From a virus: DNA of 20,835 nt. A program made the position numbers and the translations under genes. The notes below the pieces were generated by a model. The model was not told where the DNA came from. It ran no database searches and saw nothing but the letters and a program-made list of their open reading frames with translations. Below are positions 5,686 to 12,261 of the stretch, in pieces (positions within the stretch are counted from its first letter, which is position 1; each line of letters starts with the position of its first letter). The stretch covers positions 1-20,835 of the IMG/VR virus record IMGVR_UViG_3300023180_007447. One strand, written 5' to 3'.

Positions 5686-5979
5686 TTAAGAATGATGTGC
5701 TTTGAGTTCTGGATTGGGTTGAGATTTACTCAAGTCCCTACGAGTTTGATTTTTGATTACAATAAAAGCATCTTTGTTGATTTTGCGAGTACCAAGAGGT
5801 GATTGCCACTTCTTATTATACTCTTCACCAACATCAATACCTGATACTTGAGTTCCTGCCATTTCAACAGAAATCTCATCACCTTCTTCCCATCCAAACT
5901 TTTGAATGAGAGAAGCAACTTGTTCATACAAGGACGGAGATTCCATCACTCGATCTTCAGGTTCAAGTTTACCAATCAT
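5686..5979 (-). CDS. Unknown 97-aa protein of the hli operon
   Basis: This soluble acidic protein has a helical N-terminal region (SLYEQVASLIQKFGWEEGDE), followed by strand-like segments (ISVEMAGTQVSGIDV) and a basic end. No family recognised. Its ATG shares a base with the TAA stop of the 28-aa gene before it (TAATG), so it is coupled to that gene. Being in the hli operon suggests early expression. Confidence 0.6.
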   Translation of the reverse strand: MIGKLEPEDRVMESPSLYEQVASLIQKFGWEEGDEISVEMAGTQVSGIDVGEEYNKKWQSPLGTRKINKDAFIVIKNQTRRDLSKSQPNPELKAHHS

Positions 5980-6065
5980 TAGTAAGTCTCACAGAGTTTT
6001 TCTACAGAAAATCCTAGCAGAACAAAGAATAAAATGCTAGTAAGTGTAAAGATAGTTTCGGTCAT
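5979..6065 (-). CDS. 28-aa single-helix membrane peptide
   Basis: This 28-codon ORF (MTETIFTLTSILFFVLLGFS then VEKLCETY) starts in a TGATG overlap with hli and ends in a TAATG overlap with the next gene. It is therefore framed on both sides by the coupling pattern of this operon. It is a single transmembrane helix with a short polar tail, like the tiny subunits of photosystems and cytochrome b6f, but no specific match is recognised. Confidence 0.55.
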   Translation of the reverse strand: MTETIFTLTSILFFVLLGFSVEKLCETY

Positions 6066-6274
6066 CAGACAATGCCGAAGAACAGTTTACCAGTTGCTGC
6101 GTAAGAAATCAAGGCGGCAACAAATCCAAGCATAGCAGTACGACCATTCAGTTTTTCTGCTCTCTCAGCATATGGCTCATAACCATAACGCTCCATTGCT
6201 TCTTTGGTCATGTACATGGTGGGTTCTTTAGCAAACATATTCATTTGCCCGAACTCATTCTTTGTTACAGTCAT
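6065..6274 (-). CDS. hli: High-light-inducible protein (69 aa)
   Basis: The N-terminal half is variable and polar. The C-terminal half is the canonical Hli helix: AERAEKLNGRTAMLGFVAAL, then ISYAATGKLFFGIV. The chlorophyll-ligand motif ExxNGRxAMxGF is complete. I start at the ATG preceded by AGGAGG with a five-base spacer; the frame is open upstream but crosses a terminator and promoter. It heads an early operon of eight small coupled genes under a strong sigma70-type promoter. In cyanophages, Hli helps keep photosynthesis going during infection. Confidence 0.93.
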   Translation of the reverse strand: MTVTKNEFGQMNMFAKEPTMYMTKEAMERYGYEPYAERAEKLNGRTAMLGFVAALISYAATGKLFFGIV

Positions 6275-6302
6275 TGTTACCTCCTGTAATAATTCTTTAC
6301 AT

Positions 6303-6331
6303 AGTATATAGCAAAAAGGGGGTCTTGTCAA
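6303..6331 (-). promoter_or_regulatory. Early sigma70-type promoter of the hli operon
   Basis: A perfect TTGACA (6331-6326), a 17-bp spacer and TATACT (6308-6303) are present on the minus strand. The -35 box lies in the loop and 3' arm of a terminator hairpin, and the spacer contains its U-run. The expected start is near 6296, giving a leader of about 20 nt with AGGAGG before hli. Confidence 0.8.
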
Positions 6332-6338
6332 GTCCCCC
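6313..6338 (-). terminator. Intrinsic terminator overlapping the hli promoter
   Basis: On the minus strand GGGGG pairs with CCCCC. An A/A mismatch and an inner CTT/AAG pairing around GAC follow, and then TTTTT. It would end transcripts of the porin-like and 62-aa genes. Confidence 0.75.
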
Positions 6339-6353
6339 CCTGTCTCATTATTA

Positions 6354-6542
6354 TCAGTAATCACTTACATAACTGACACATATGTCTTGGTTCTTCTTAC
6401 AAAACTGACGAACATAAGAGTCAGTGTCTCGCTCCATAGTATGATGGGCGTGGTTATGTACCAACCCCACCACAATAAAAAATCCAACCAGTAACAAGTT
6501 AATCTGTGTTACTGGATGGAGGAATACCTTTAAGTATTTCAT
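6354..6542 (-). CDS. Unknown 62-aa single-helix membrane protein
   Basis: The basic N-terminus (MKYLKVFLHP) is followed by one transmembrane helix (INLLLVGFFIVVGLVHNHAH) and a polar tail with two cysteines (FCKKNQDIC). That topology would place the tail outside the cytoplasm if the N-terminus is inside, where the cysteines could pair. Family not recognised. It lies right behind a very stable tetraloop hairpin that separates it from the porin-like gene. Confidence 0.6.
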   Translation of the reverse strand: MKYLKVFLHPVTQINLLLVGFFIVVGLVHNHAHHTMERDTDSYVRQFCKKNQDICVSYVSDY

Positions 6543-6548
6543 GGTTTA

Positions 6549-6566
6549 AGGGGACCGAAGTCCCCT
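6549..6566 (-). terminator. C(UUCG)G hairpin between two genes
   Basis: The minus strand forms AGGGGAC-TTCG-GTCCCCT, a 7-bp perfect stem closed by the extra-stable C(UUCG)G loop. It lies just after the porin-like stop and just before the next ATG. It lacks a T-run (TTAAACC follows). It may therefore terminate weakly, protect the 3' end of the upstream mRNA, or shield the next start. Such CUUCGG hairpins are known from T4 intercistronic regions. Confidence 0.7.
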
Positions 6567-6574
6567 AGGAAGGA

Positions 6575-6946
6575 TCAGAAGCTGTACTTCACACCTGCCT
6601 TAGCACCATAACCACGGTCGATGTCGCTATCGCCGGAACCAACGAACGAGACTTCACCATAGAAACCGAGGGCATCGGTAGCAGCGAAACCAAGACCTGC
6701 CTTACCGGAAGGAACAGTGTCAGCATCACCACCGTCAGGAGTCACTAGGGTAGCACCACCTTGGACGTAGTAGGAGGTACGCTCGCCAAGAGCACCTTCG
6801 TAGCCAATGTGAAGATCGGTAGCAGCACCATTGTAGTCCGAACCAGTCCAACCAGCATTGGTTTCGACGTTAACATAGGGACCAGCAACAGCGGCACCAG
6901 CGAAAAGGGGAGCAGCAGCAAGGGCTGCGAAAGCGGATTTGATCAT
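6575..6946 (-). CDS. Secreted porin-like outer-membrane beta-barrel protein
   Basis: This is a 123-aa protein. A signal peptide of about 21 residues ends AGAAVAG or AVA. The mature part consists of alternating-polarity strands typical of small outer-membrane barrels (PYVNVETNAGW, TDLHIGYEG, TSYYVQGGATL, AGLGFAATDALGFYGEVSFV). It ends in an aromatic C-terminal strand, GAKAGVKYSF, whose terminal Phe is a usual barrel-assembly signal. It may insert in the host outer membrane late in infection or modify it; the function is unproven. GAGG lies nine bases before the ATG. It has two upstream promoters and a leader of up to about 150 nt, and is visibly more GC-rich than the glycan operon next to it. 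Confidence 0.75.
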   Translation of the reverse strand: MIKSAFAALAAAPLFAGAAVAGPYVNVETNAGWTGSDYNGAATDLHIGYEGALGERTSYYVQGGATLVTPDGGDADTVPSGKAGLGFAATDALGFYGEVSFVGSGDSDIDRGYGAKAGVKYSF

Positions 6947-7022
6947 TTGTTTAAACCTCGTAAATTTACTTGTGGAATTTCACCCACAGATGAAGGGGGA
7001 TTCGACGTTTCCCCGCGTGTGT

Positions 7023-7031
7023 ATTATAACA
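7023..7031 (-). promoter_or_regulatory. Extended -10 promoter for the porin-like gene
   Basis: TGTTATAAT on the minus strand is a consensus extended -10 element (TGnTATAAT). No good -35 is found 16-18 bp upstream, as is allowed for this class. It would give a leader of about 70 nt containing a GGGG/CCCC and a TGTGG/CCACA pairing. Confidence 0.6.
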
Positions 7032-7101
7032 TAACCAGGCAGCGAGTAATTGAGGCTTTCAGGTTTGTTACAGTTCGTGAAGCAATTGCCTCCCGAACAC
7101 T

Positions 7102-7109
7102 TATTTATA
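7102..7109 (-). promoter_or_regulatory. Exact T4-late promoter motif TATAAATA
   Basis: TATAAATA on the minus strand matches the T4 late consensus without mismatch and overlaps the -10 of the early promoter. The same site could thus be read early by host sigma70 and late by the phage late sigma. Confidence 0.6.
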
Positions 7110-7135
7110 ATAACAGAAGACTAGGGTCTTGTCAA
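7107..7135 (-). promoter_or_regulatory. Early sigma70-type promoter behind the glycan operon
   Basis: Perfect TTGACA (7135-7130), 17-bp spacer, TATTAT (7112-7107). The TGA inside TTGACA is the stop codon of the last glycan gene. The spacer contains a small AAGAC/GTCTT hairpin that could act as a weak terminator. The 13-mer CTTGACAAGACCC is shared with the hli promoter. Confidence 0.75.
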
Positions 7136-7845
7136 GCAGTTTCTTTCTTTTGGATTATGTATGCCCTACCATGCTCATCAAATCCATCAATGTCGATGTA
7201 ATGAGGTTCTCCAGTGAAGTTATCAACAGGAGATACGAGAAGATAAGGACCAGGAACTCTATCATCATTTGGATGATAAGTCCTCCAGTTTGTTGGATGG
7301 AAATGAATTGTAACTACTTTCTTTCCAGGATTTCTACAGGTATAACCAAGTTCCCTCATGTGATAAGTAATCTTATTATCACATCCAGGCTTACCCATTG
7401 TGTAATTCATTTTTTCAGAAACAGCAATCGGTGCCTTAAAAATCCAAGAGTCTTGTGATGCTGGATTCTCATAAGGTTCAATTTCCCAATTCTTTCCATC
7501 AGGACTAGAAATTTCCCAACGACTTAATGCATAGAAAGTTTTATCCATGTTGATACTCTTAAAGTATCTGAGAGTATCATCGAAGATAATATCTGCATTT
7601 GCAATCACACAAATTTCTCCCTTCAAGTTCTCATTACAAAACTTGAAAAGAGATTCATAAGTAGGTCTATCTTTACTTATTATCTTCTTAATTTTTGGTG
7701 ATTCAAAATTGAGTTCAGTATCTTCTTCCATAAAAAGATACACATTCTCAATTAAATCATTTCCGAGATTTTGATGAAGACAATACAAGTATTCACCGTT
7801 CCTCATGTGATTTGAGGAATTGAAATATTCTAATAGTAAATTCAT
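7132..7845 (-). CDS. Putative GT-A-type glycosyltransferase
   Basis: This 237-aa protein has no signal peptide. It carries the pattern of small GT-A enzymes: a strand ending in IANADIIFDD (about 80-89), where NAD takes the place of the metal-binding DxD, an acceptor-loop region with NPASQDSWIF, and GKPGCDNKITY, typical of phage and picocyanobacterial glycosyltransferases acting on glycan chains. It is the last gene of the 17-gene operon, one base after the cupin stop. The donor sugar cannot be predicted. Assignment is from motif resemblance only. Confidence 0.65.
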   Translation of the reverse strand: MNLLLEYFNSSNHMRNGEYLYCLHQNLGNDLIENVYLFMEEDTELNFESPKIKKIISKDRPTYESLFKFCNENLKGEICVIANADIIFDDTLRYFKSINMDKTFYALSRWEISSPDGKNWEIEPYENPASQDSWIFKAPIAVSEKMNYTMGKPGCDNKITYHMRELGYTCRNPGKKVVTIHFHPTNWRTYHPNDDRVPGPYLLVSPVDNFTGEPHYIDIDGFDEHGRAYIIQKKETA

Positions 7846-7846
7846 T

Positions 7847-8221
7847 TTAATTGCCCTTTATTATTCTACAAGAATCTTCTTCAAAATGTTGTGTAGAAAA
7901 TTCAAATAATTCAGTATCTTCCACTGCAAACATTTGATGGCGAAGTCCTATAGGAACTTCAAATTTATCTCCCTTATTTAAAAAGATATAGTTTGCATCT
8001 TCTAAAGAATCGCCAAAAGAGTAAAACAACTTTATAGATCCAGACTGAACATAAAAAGTTTCTCTTTTAATTTTATGATAGTGCCAAGAACATTTCATTC
8101 CTTTAACAATGAAAAGTATTTTTCCACAATAATCTTCATTGTTAACAATCCACTTTTCATATCCCCACCCTTTGGATACAAAATTATTCAAAGAAGTTTC
8201 TATCTGATATTCCTTTGTCAT
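7847..8221 (-). CDS. Cupin-domain protein, sugar-isomerase-like
   Basis: This 124-aa protein is a single beta-barrel cupin. The first cupin motif is exact, G41-(x5)-His47-x-His49-(x4)-Glu54-(x6)-Gly61, and the second contributes His95 (PIGLRHQMF). The barrel and the GWGYEKWIVN start resemble the small mannose-6-phosphate-isomerase-like cupins of polysaccharide clusters. It could isomerise or epimerise a sugar, or bind one. The 5' end overlaps the HAD phosphatase gene by 38 bases, an unusually long overlap that may couple their expression. Real substrate unknown. Confidence 0.75.
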   Translation of the reverse strand: MTKEYQIETSLNNFVSKGWGYEKWIVNNEDYCGKILFIVKGMKCSWHYHKIKRETFYVQSGSIKLFYSFGDSLEDANYIFLNKGDKFEVPIGLRHQMFAVEDTELFEFSTQHFEEDSCRIIKGN

Positions 8222-8504
8222 CTATAAAAAAATCTGCGTTTGGTTTTCCAAGTTGAAGTTCATGAAATTTACAATTCCATTCTTCCAATTGAATCAATGT
8301 AAAATTATACCACATTTTATTTGCTTTTAATAGATCACCATTACAGGTTCCCATACCTCTAGCAGTAAAATAGATTATATAATTTCCTTCATTATATAAT
8401 CTATTTACCACTTCTATCCTTCCTTCAATTGGAACTGCTTCTTCATACTTTCCCCATGTATTATCACAAATAGTTCCATCAATATCAAAACAATATCTTT
8501 TCAT
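8184..8504 (-). CDS. HAD-superfamily phosphatase (capsule-biosynthesis type)
   Basis: This is a 106-aa HAD protein. Motif I, FDIDGTICDN, has the nucleophile Asp7 and the acid/base Asp9. Motif II is the Thr of YFTARG. Motif III/IV is LGKPNADFFIDDKGISD, with the Lys and the Asp pair that hold magnesium. At this size it has no large cap, which fits small phosphatases of sugar-phosphates or other metabolites in LPS clusters. A likely job is dephosphorylating a sugar intermediate; in this operon a nonulosonate-9-phosphate is one possibility. It starts in an ATGA overlap with the glycosyltransferase gene before it. Confidence 0.8.
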   Translation of the reverse strand: MKRYCFDIDGTICDNTWGKYEEAVPIEGRIEVVNRLYNEGNYIIYFTARGMGTCNGDLLKANKMWYNFTLIQLEEWNCKFHELQLGKPNADFFIDDKGISDRNFFE

Positions 8505-9319
8505 GAATATTTTTCTATCAACATTTCAGTAAGTTTAAAAGATCCCATAGGAGAAGCATTTCTCTCATACCAACTTCTACATGCATTATGCATGTATTCC
8601 CACTCATTCTTAGAAACATTAGAAATTTTTTCTAATGCTTCTTCTGGAGTTTTTACTCCTATGTAATGAATTCCTTCAATCCATGGTTCATGGTAATTGT
8701 TTACATCACATCCACTAACTACAATCGGAACAGTTCCATGAGCCATACATTCAATGTCTCTGTTACACTTCGGACCATATCCAGGAAGAAGAAGTCCAAA
8801 TTTGGAAGATGCCAATCTATCTTGATATTCTTCCTGAGTATAAGGATAAGAATTAGGACCTCCTCCTTGAAGAGGCATTACAAATTCATCTATGCAGGTA
8901 GACCAATCATAGTTCAATCTACCTTTTGCTTGAATTTGATTTTCAACTTTCCCCATAAAAATAGAAAGAATAGATCTTTCATCATAAGAATTAATTCCCC
9001 TCTCAACACGTTCACATACTTTTCTAGGATGTCTAGAAAAAAATGTCCATGGATGAATCTGTGGATGATCTGGAACCGTATTGGCAAATAGACCAACTCT
9101 AAAAGGAGGTACTGGTCTATCATCAACTCTCGCTCTATCCCAAATCAAAAATTCTTTATTTTCATCTGCCCAGATATAATCACCTTCAATGTAAGAAAAT
9201 TCTACAAGATCAAGTTCTTTCCACATTGCCATCATCTCCCTACAATTATTTTCATAAGTAGGGTTTTCCGCATACCCAGGATATTCTGGTTTATAAATTT
9301 TTAATTTTGTCATTTTCAT
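8501..9319 (-). CDS. Exostosin-like glycosyltransferase
   Basis: This is a 272-aa protein. The C-terminal half matches the donor-binding part of exostosin-like (GT47-type) enzymes: YQDRLASSKFGLLLPGYGP, then RDIECMAHGTVPIVVSG, where a conserved glutamate binds the nucleotide sugar. The N-terminal half has a plausible acceptor domain with RVGLFANT. It has no membrane segment. The start could be codon 1 or Met3; neither has a good Shine-Dalgarno. It lies 17 bases after the methyltransferase gene. The linkage and donor cannot be read from sequence. Confidence 0.7.
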   Translation of the reverse strand: MKMTKLKIYKPEYPGYAENPTYENNCREMMAMWKELDLVEFSYIEGDYIWADENKEFLIWDRARVDDRPVPPFRVGLFANTVPDHPQIHPWTFFSRHPRKVCERVERGINSYDERSILSIFMGKVENQIQAKGRLNYDWSTCIDEFVMPLQGGGPNSYPYTQEEYQDRLASSKFGLLLPGYGPKCNRDIECMAHGTVPIVVSGCDVNNYHEPWIEGIHYIGVKTPEEALEKISNVSKNEWEYMHNACRSWYERNASPMGSFKLTEMLIEKYS

Positions 9320-9336
9320 AATATCAATAACTTAAA

Positions 9337-9951
9337 TCACTTATATGCATTTACACATAATTGCCCAGGTCTTTTATGTTTTTCCATATCAGTTAAGTCA
9401 GTTCTTTCAATTTTAGTAAATCCAACATGAGAAAGTAACCTATACAACATTTCATAATCATAAGCCATAATGTGAGAAAGATTTCCAATTTGCATTTTTT
9501 TACTTGAAGTAAATACTGGATTTTCTTGACACCTTTCCAAATTATGCGAAGTAACTATATTGGCAACAAACCAACCACCAATTCCCATTATCTGATAATG
9601 TGGAGGAGCACTACCCCATGCATTCTTACCCCCAAACTCATCACTTTGCCTATTCACATAAGCAACAGCACTTGCGTAAAGATCTGGACACACTGTCCTC
9701 AACTTTCCACCTGGTTTCAATTTATCATACATCTTTCTCAAAGTAGGGGCAATGACTAGAGCAGGTATATGTTCTATTGTGTGAGACCAATAAAACTCAT
9801 CAACAGAATTGTTTTCAAATGGTAGTTCTTGCTCAATAATATCAAATTGATTATCTCGTATTCCCAAAGTTGTCCATCCATCCATGGGATCACCAGTGCC
9901 TACAACACCAAATCGATCACCGCCGATTTCAACTTTTAATGCATCAGTCAT
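9337..9951 (-). CDS. SAM-dependent methyltransferase, type 11-like
   Basis: This 204-aa protein contains the post-I region of class I methyltransferases: LPFENNSVDEFYWSHTIEHI, then LRKMYDKLKPGGKLRTVCPD. The glycine-rich motif I is poor (VEIGGDRFGVVGTG), as in the predicted methyltransferases that accompany LPS and capsule genes. It could methylate a sugar of the phage-directed glycan. It lies four bases after NeuB-like and upstream of the exostosin-like gene. The degenerate SAM site leaves some doubt about activity. Confidence 0.7.
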   Translation of the reverse strand: MTDALKVEIGGDRFGVVGTGDPMDGWTTLGIRDNQFDIIEQELPFENNSVDEFYWSHTIEHIPALVIAPTLRKMYDKLKPGGKLRTVCPDLYASAVAYVNRQSDEFGGKNAWGSAPPHYQIMGIGGWFVANIVTSHNLERCQENPVFTSSKKMQIGNLSHIMAYDYEMLYRLLSHVGFTKIERTDLTDMEKHKRPGQLCVNAYK

Positions 9952-9955
9952 AAAA

Positions 9956-10780
9956 TCATTTCTTTCTTAGTTTATTTAGAATAGGAAGTTCACTGTCATA
10001 TACTCTCTTTACACCATCTCCCAACATTTTTTCCATGTTAAAAATTCCATTAACAAGTTTTTTGCTGTCTTGAATAGAAGCTGCTTGATCAGATCCATAC
10101 GCAGTTCTATCTTCCGTAATGTGGAATTCAATGCATTCTGCACCCAAAGCAACTGCACCAAAACTTGCCTCAAATCCACTATAGTGATTAGAAAATCCAA
10201 TTTTAAAATTAGAATACTTATCCTTAAGTGTTTGAATGTATCTAAGATTCAATTCATCAATTGCAGATGGATAAGTGCTAGTGCAAGCAAGAATGTATTC
10301 TAAATTTTTAGAAAGTATTCTCACAGAATTATCAACCTGATCTTCGGTAGACATTCCTGTGGAAAGAATGATTGGTTTTCCAGTATCTACCAAATCTTTC
10401 AAGAACTTTTCATCAGTAACAAGAGCAGAAGCAACCTTATGATAATCTACCTCAAGATTATCCTCAATCAATTGAATGCTTTTTCTATCCCAACAAGAAA
10501 CAATAAAATCCATTCCCAAATTTTTAGTGTAGGAATAAAGTTCTTTATATTGCTCAATAGAAAATTCTAATCCTTCTTTTTGCTCCCTATTCGTTGTTCC
10601 CCAAGGAGATTCTCTGTATCTATCAAGTTCTTCTTGAGAGTACACAGACTCAATGTCTCTTTTCTGAAATTTTACTGCATGGCACTTTGATTCAAATGCT
10701 TGGTCAATAAGACGTTTTGCATAAAACATGGAACCATTATGATTGATTCCTATTTCTGCAATTACATAAGTGTTGGTCAT
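9956..10780 (-). CDS. neuB: NeuB-type nonulosonic acid synthase lacking the SAF domain
   Basis: This is a 274-aa TIM-barrel enzyme of the sialic acid synthase family, which condenses phosphoenolpyruvate with a hexosamine to give a nine-carbon acid. Family motifs run in order: EIGINHNG (9-16), FQKRDI, STGMST, CTSTYPS, then SNHYSG and EFHIT, whose histidines match the two metal ligands. The usual length is about 350 because a C-terminal SAF (antifreeze-like) domain follows; here the protein stops right after the barrel. Substrate choice (Neu, Leg or Pse type) cannot be read. It lies three bases after a methyltransferase gene and two genes after the CMP-transferase. Confidence 0.88.
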   Translation of the reverse strand: MTNTYVIAEIGINHNGSMFYAKRLIDQAFESKCHAVKFQKRDIESVYSQEELDRYRESPWGTTNREQKEGLEFSIEQYKELYSYTKNLGMDFIVSCWDRKSIQLIEDNLEVDYHKVASALVTDEKFLKDLVDTGKPIILSTGMSTEDQVDNSVRILSKNLEYILACTSTYPSAIDELNLRYIQTLKDKYSNFKIGFSNHYSGFEASFGAVALGAECIEFHITEDRTAYGSDQAASIQDSKKLVNGIFNMEKMLGDGVKRVYDSELPILNKLRKK

Positions 10781-10783
10781 AAT

Positions 10784-11566
10784 TTATTTTACACAAAAAA
10801 TTGTCATTTTACTTCCATAAAATGGTGGACTATTATCTATCTCATTTTTATCCTTTAAAACTTTGAGTAAATTATCTTGGTTAAAATACTCCGTTTCAAA
10901 ATATGGAAACTCAGAATGTCTAATAGACAATCCAATATCTCTCACCATTCTTTTCAAACTATCCAAACTAAAAAGTGAAATGTGTGTCTGATCATGCAAA
11001 AATCTAAACTTATTCCCATATCTTCTAGCGATAGGAGAATCAAAATCTGGAGTTCCTATGATTAAAAGAGATCCTTTTCTCATCTTATCATAAACAGTTT
11101 TGATTGTAAAGAAGGGATCTTCCAAATGCTCTATTACATGATATAAAAGAATTACATTATAAAAATCAATATGATTATTGCTAATATAATTCTCAATGTT
11201 TGATTCTTCTCTTTTTATCTTATGGTTATTCATTCCATAAGAATCATAGTACCTACTAAGAACAACATCCACTCCAAGATAATTATCAACTCCATCTAAA
11301 CAAGATGCTGGTGAGTATCCACATCCCAAGTCTAAAAGATTAAACTTATCAACATTTAATATTTCAGTAATATTTTTAGAAAGATAATTTAGATTAGCAA
11401 TCCTTCTATTTCTTTCAATCTCACTCTCCATGTATCTTAGGACACCATCAGGATCTACCCTATTAGATTCAGAGTACAGTTCTTCAGACGTAACTTGAGT
11501 ATTTCTTTTTACAAAGTAATCATTTGTTAAATACAAATTTCTTATTTCCGAATTTAAATCAAACAT
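10784..11566 (-). CDS. SAM-dependent methyltransferase, 260 aa
   Basis: This is a class I methyltransferase with a complete motif I (NLLDLGCGYSPASCL, about 74-88), followed by DNYLGVDVVLS and the post-I segment NVILLYHVIEHLEDPFF. That is the Methyltransf_23/11 pattern seen in polysaccharide clusters. The first 70 residues form a helical extension. It lies between the NeuA-like and NeuB-like genes, so O- or N-methylation of the nonulosonic acid or of a neighbouring sugar is a possible role. The actual acceptor is unknown. Confidence 0.75.
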   Translation of the reverse strand: MFDLNSEIRNLYLTNDYFVKRNTQVTSEELYSESNRVDPDGVLRYMESEIERNRRIANLNYLSKNITEILNVDKFNLLDLGCGYSPASCLDGVDNYLGVDVVLSRYYDSYGMNNHKIKREESNIENYISNNHIDFYNVILLYHVIEHLEDPFFTIKTVYDKMRKGSLLIIGTPDFDSPIARRYGNKFRFLHDQTHISLFSLDSLKRMVRDIGLSIRHSEFPYFETEYFNQDNLLKVLKDKNEIDNSPPFYGSKMTIFCVK

Positions 11567-11575
11567 TTTAAAATA

Positions 11576-12259
11576 TTACAAAAGATAATTTTTCATAATT
11601 ATAGAACAAAGTTTTAAGTCTTCAAAAGTATCAACTTCAAAAGACTTCCATTCCTCCATTTCAACTACTCCAATTTTACCATACATTCTATTATTATACT
11701 TCCGTAAATTATCTGGTTTGAACATGTAGAATGATCCATTTTCAATGTATTGAGTCGAACTATCTTGCCTACGTTTCCTATTCTTCCAGTCATAACCAAT
11801 ACTACTCAAACCTTCAGATGTATCTTCCCATAAAGAACAATGAAATGTTTTGTGGGCAGAGAATAATGAATCATGATCTCCTTTTCTTGCGATAGAAATT
11901 GCATTCACTATGTCTGAAGATTCTCTTATTGGAGATGTTACCTGAGGAGCAAAAATCCAATCAGACTTTATGCCATTAGATTCCAAGTAATCAATCGAAT
12001 AAATCCAAGAACTCTCAGATGTTGTTGTGTCATTTGAAACTTCTGCTGTTCTTAGAATACTACCAACACCATATCCGCTTCCAATTTTTAAAATTTGTTC
12101 GGAATCTGAACTAACAAAAATTTGCTCCTTGTCAATTCCAGCATCAATACATTGCTCAATTGTCCAAGAAATTAAAGGTTTGCCACAAAAATCAATTCTA
12201 TTCTTATTTGGAATTCCTTTAGAACCACCTCTAGCCAAAATTATTGCAGATACATTCAT
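11576..12259 (-). CDS. neuA: NeuA-type CMP-nonulosonic acid cytidylyltransferase
   Basis: This 227-aa protein activates sialic-type acids as CMP sugars. The CTP-binding P-loop AIILARGGSKGIPNKN (5-20) is diagnostic for CMP-sugar synthetases. QVTSPIR (about 109-115) and the magnesium-binding FEVDTFEDL near the C-terminus complete the pattern. Length is normal for the family (about 225-230). KDO cytidylyltransferase (KdsB) is a related alternative, but the GGSKGIPNKN form and the nearby NeuB-like gene favour sialic, legionaminic or pseudaminic acid. It starts two bases after... the end of the GT29-like gene. Confidence 0.9.
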   Translation of the reverse strand: MNVSAIILARGGSKGIPNKNRIDFCGKPLISWTIEQCIDAGIDKEQIFVSSDSEQILKIGSGYGVGSILRTAEVSNDTTTSESSWIYSIDYLESNGIKSDWIFAPQVTSPIRESSDIVNAISIARKGDHDSLFSAHKTFHCSLWEDTSEGLSSIGYDWKNRKRRQDSSTQYIENGSFYMFKPDNLRKYNNRMYGKIGVVEMEEWKSFEVDTFEDLKLCSIIMKNYLL

Positions 12260-12261
12260 AA

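Noticed and set aside
6761-7201. Plus-strand ORF of 146 aa across the porin-like promoter region
   Set aside because: It runs antisense through the porin-like gene and its promoters and shows no domain or start signal.
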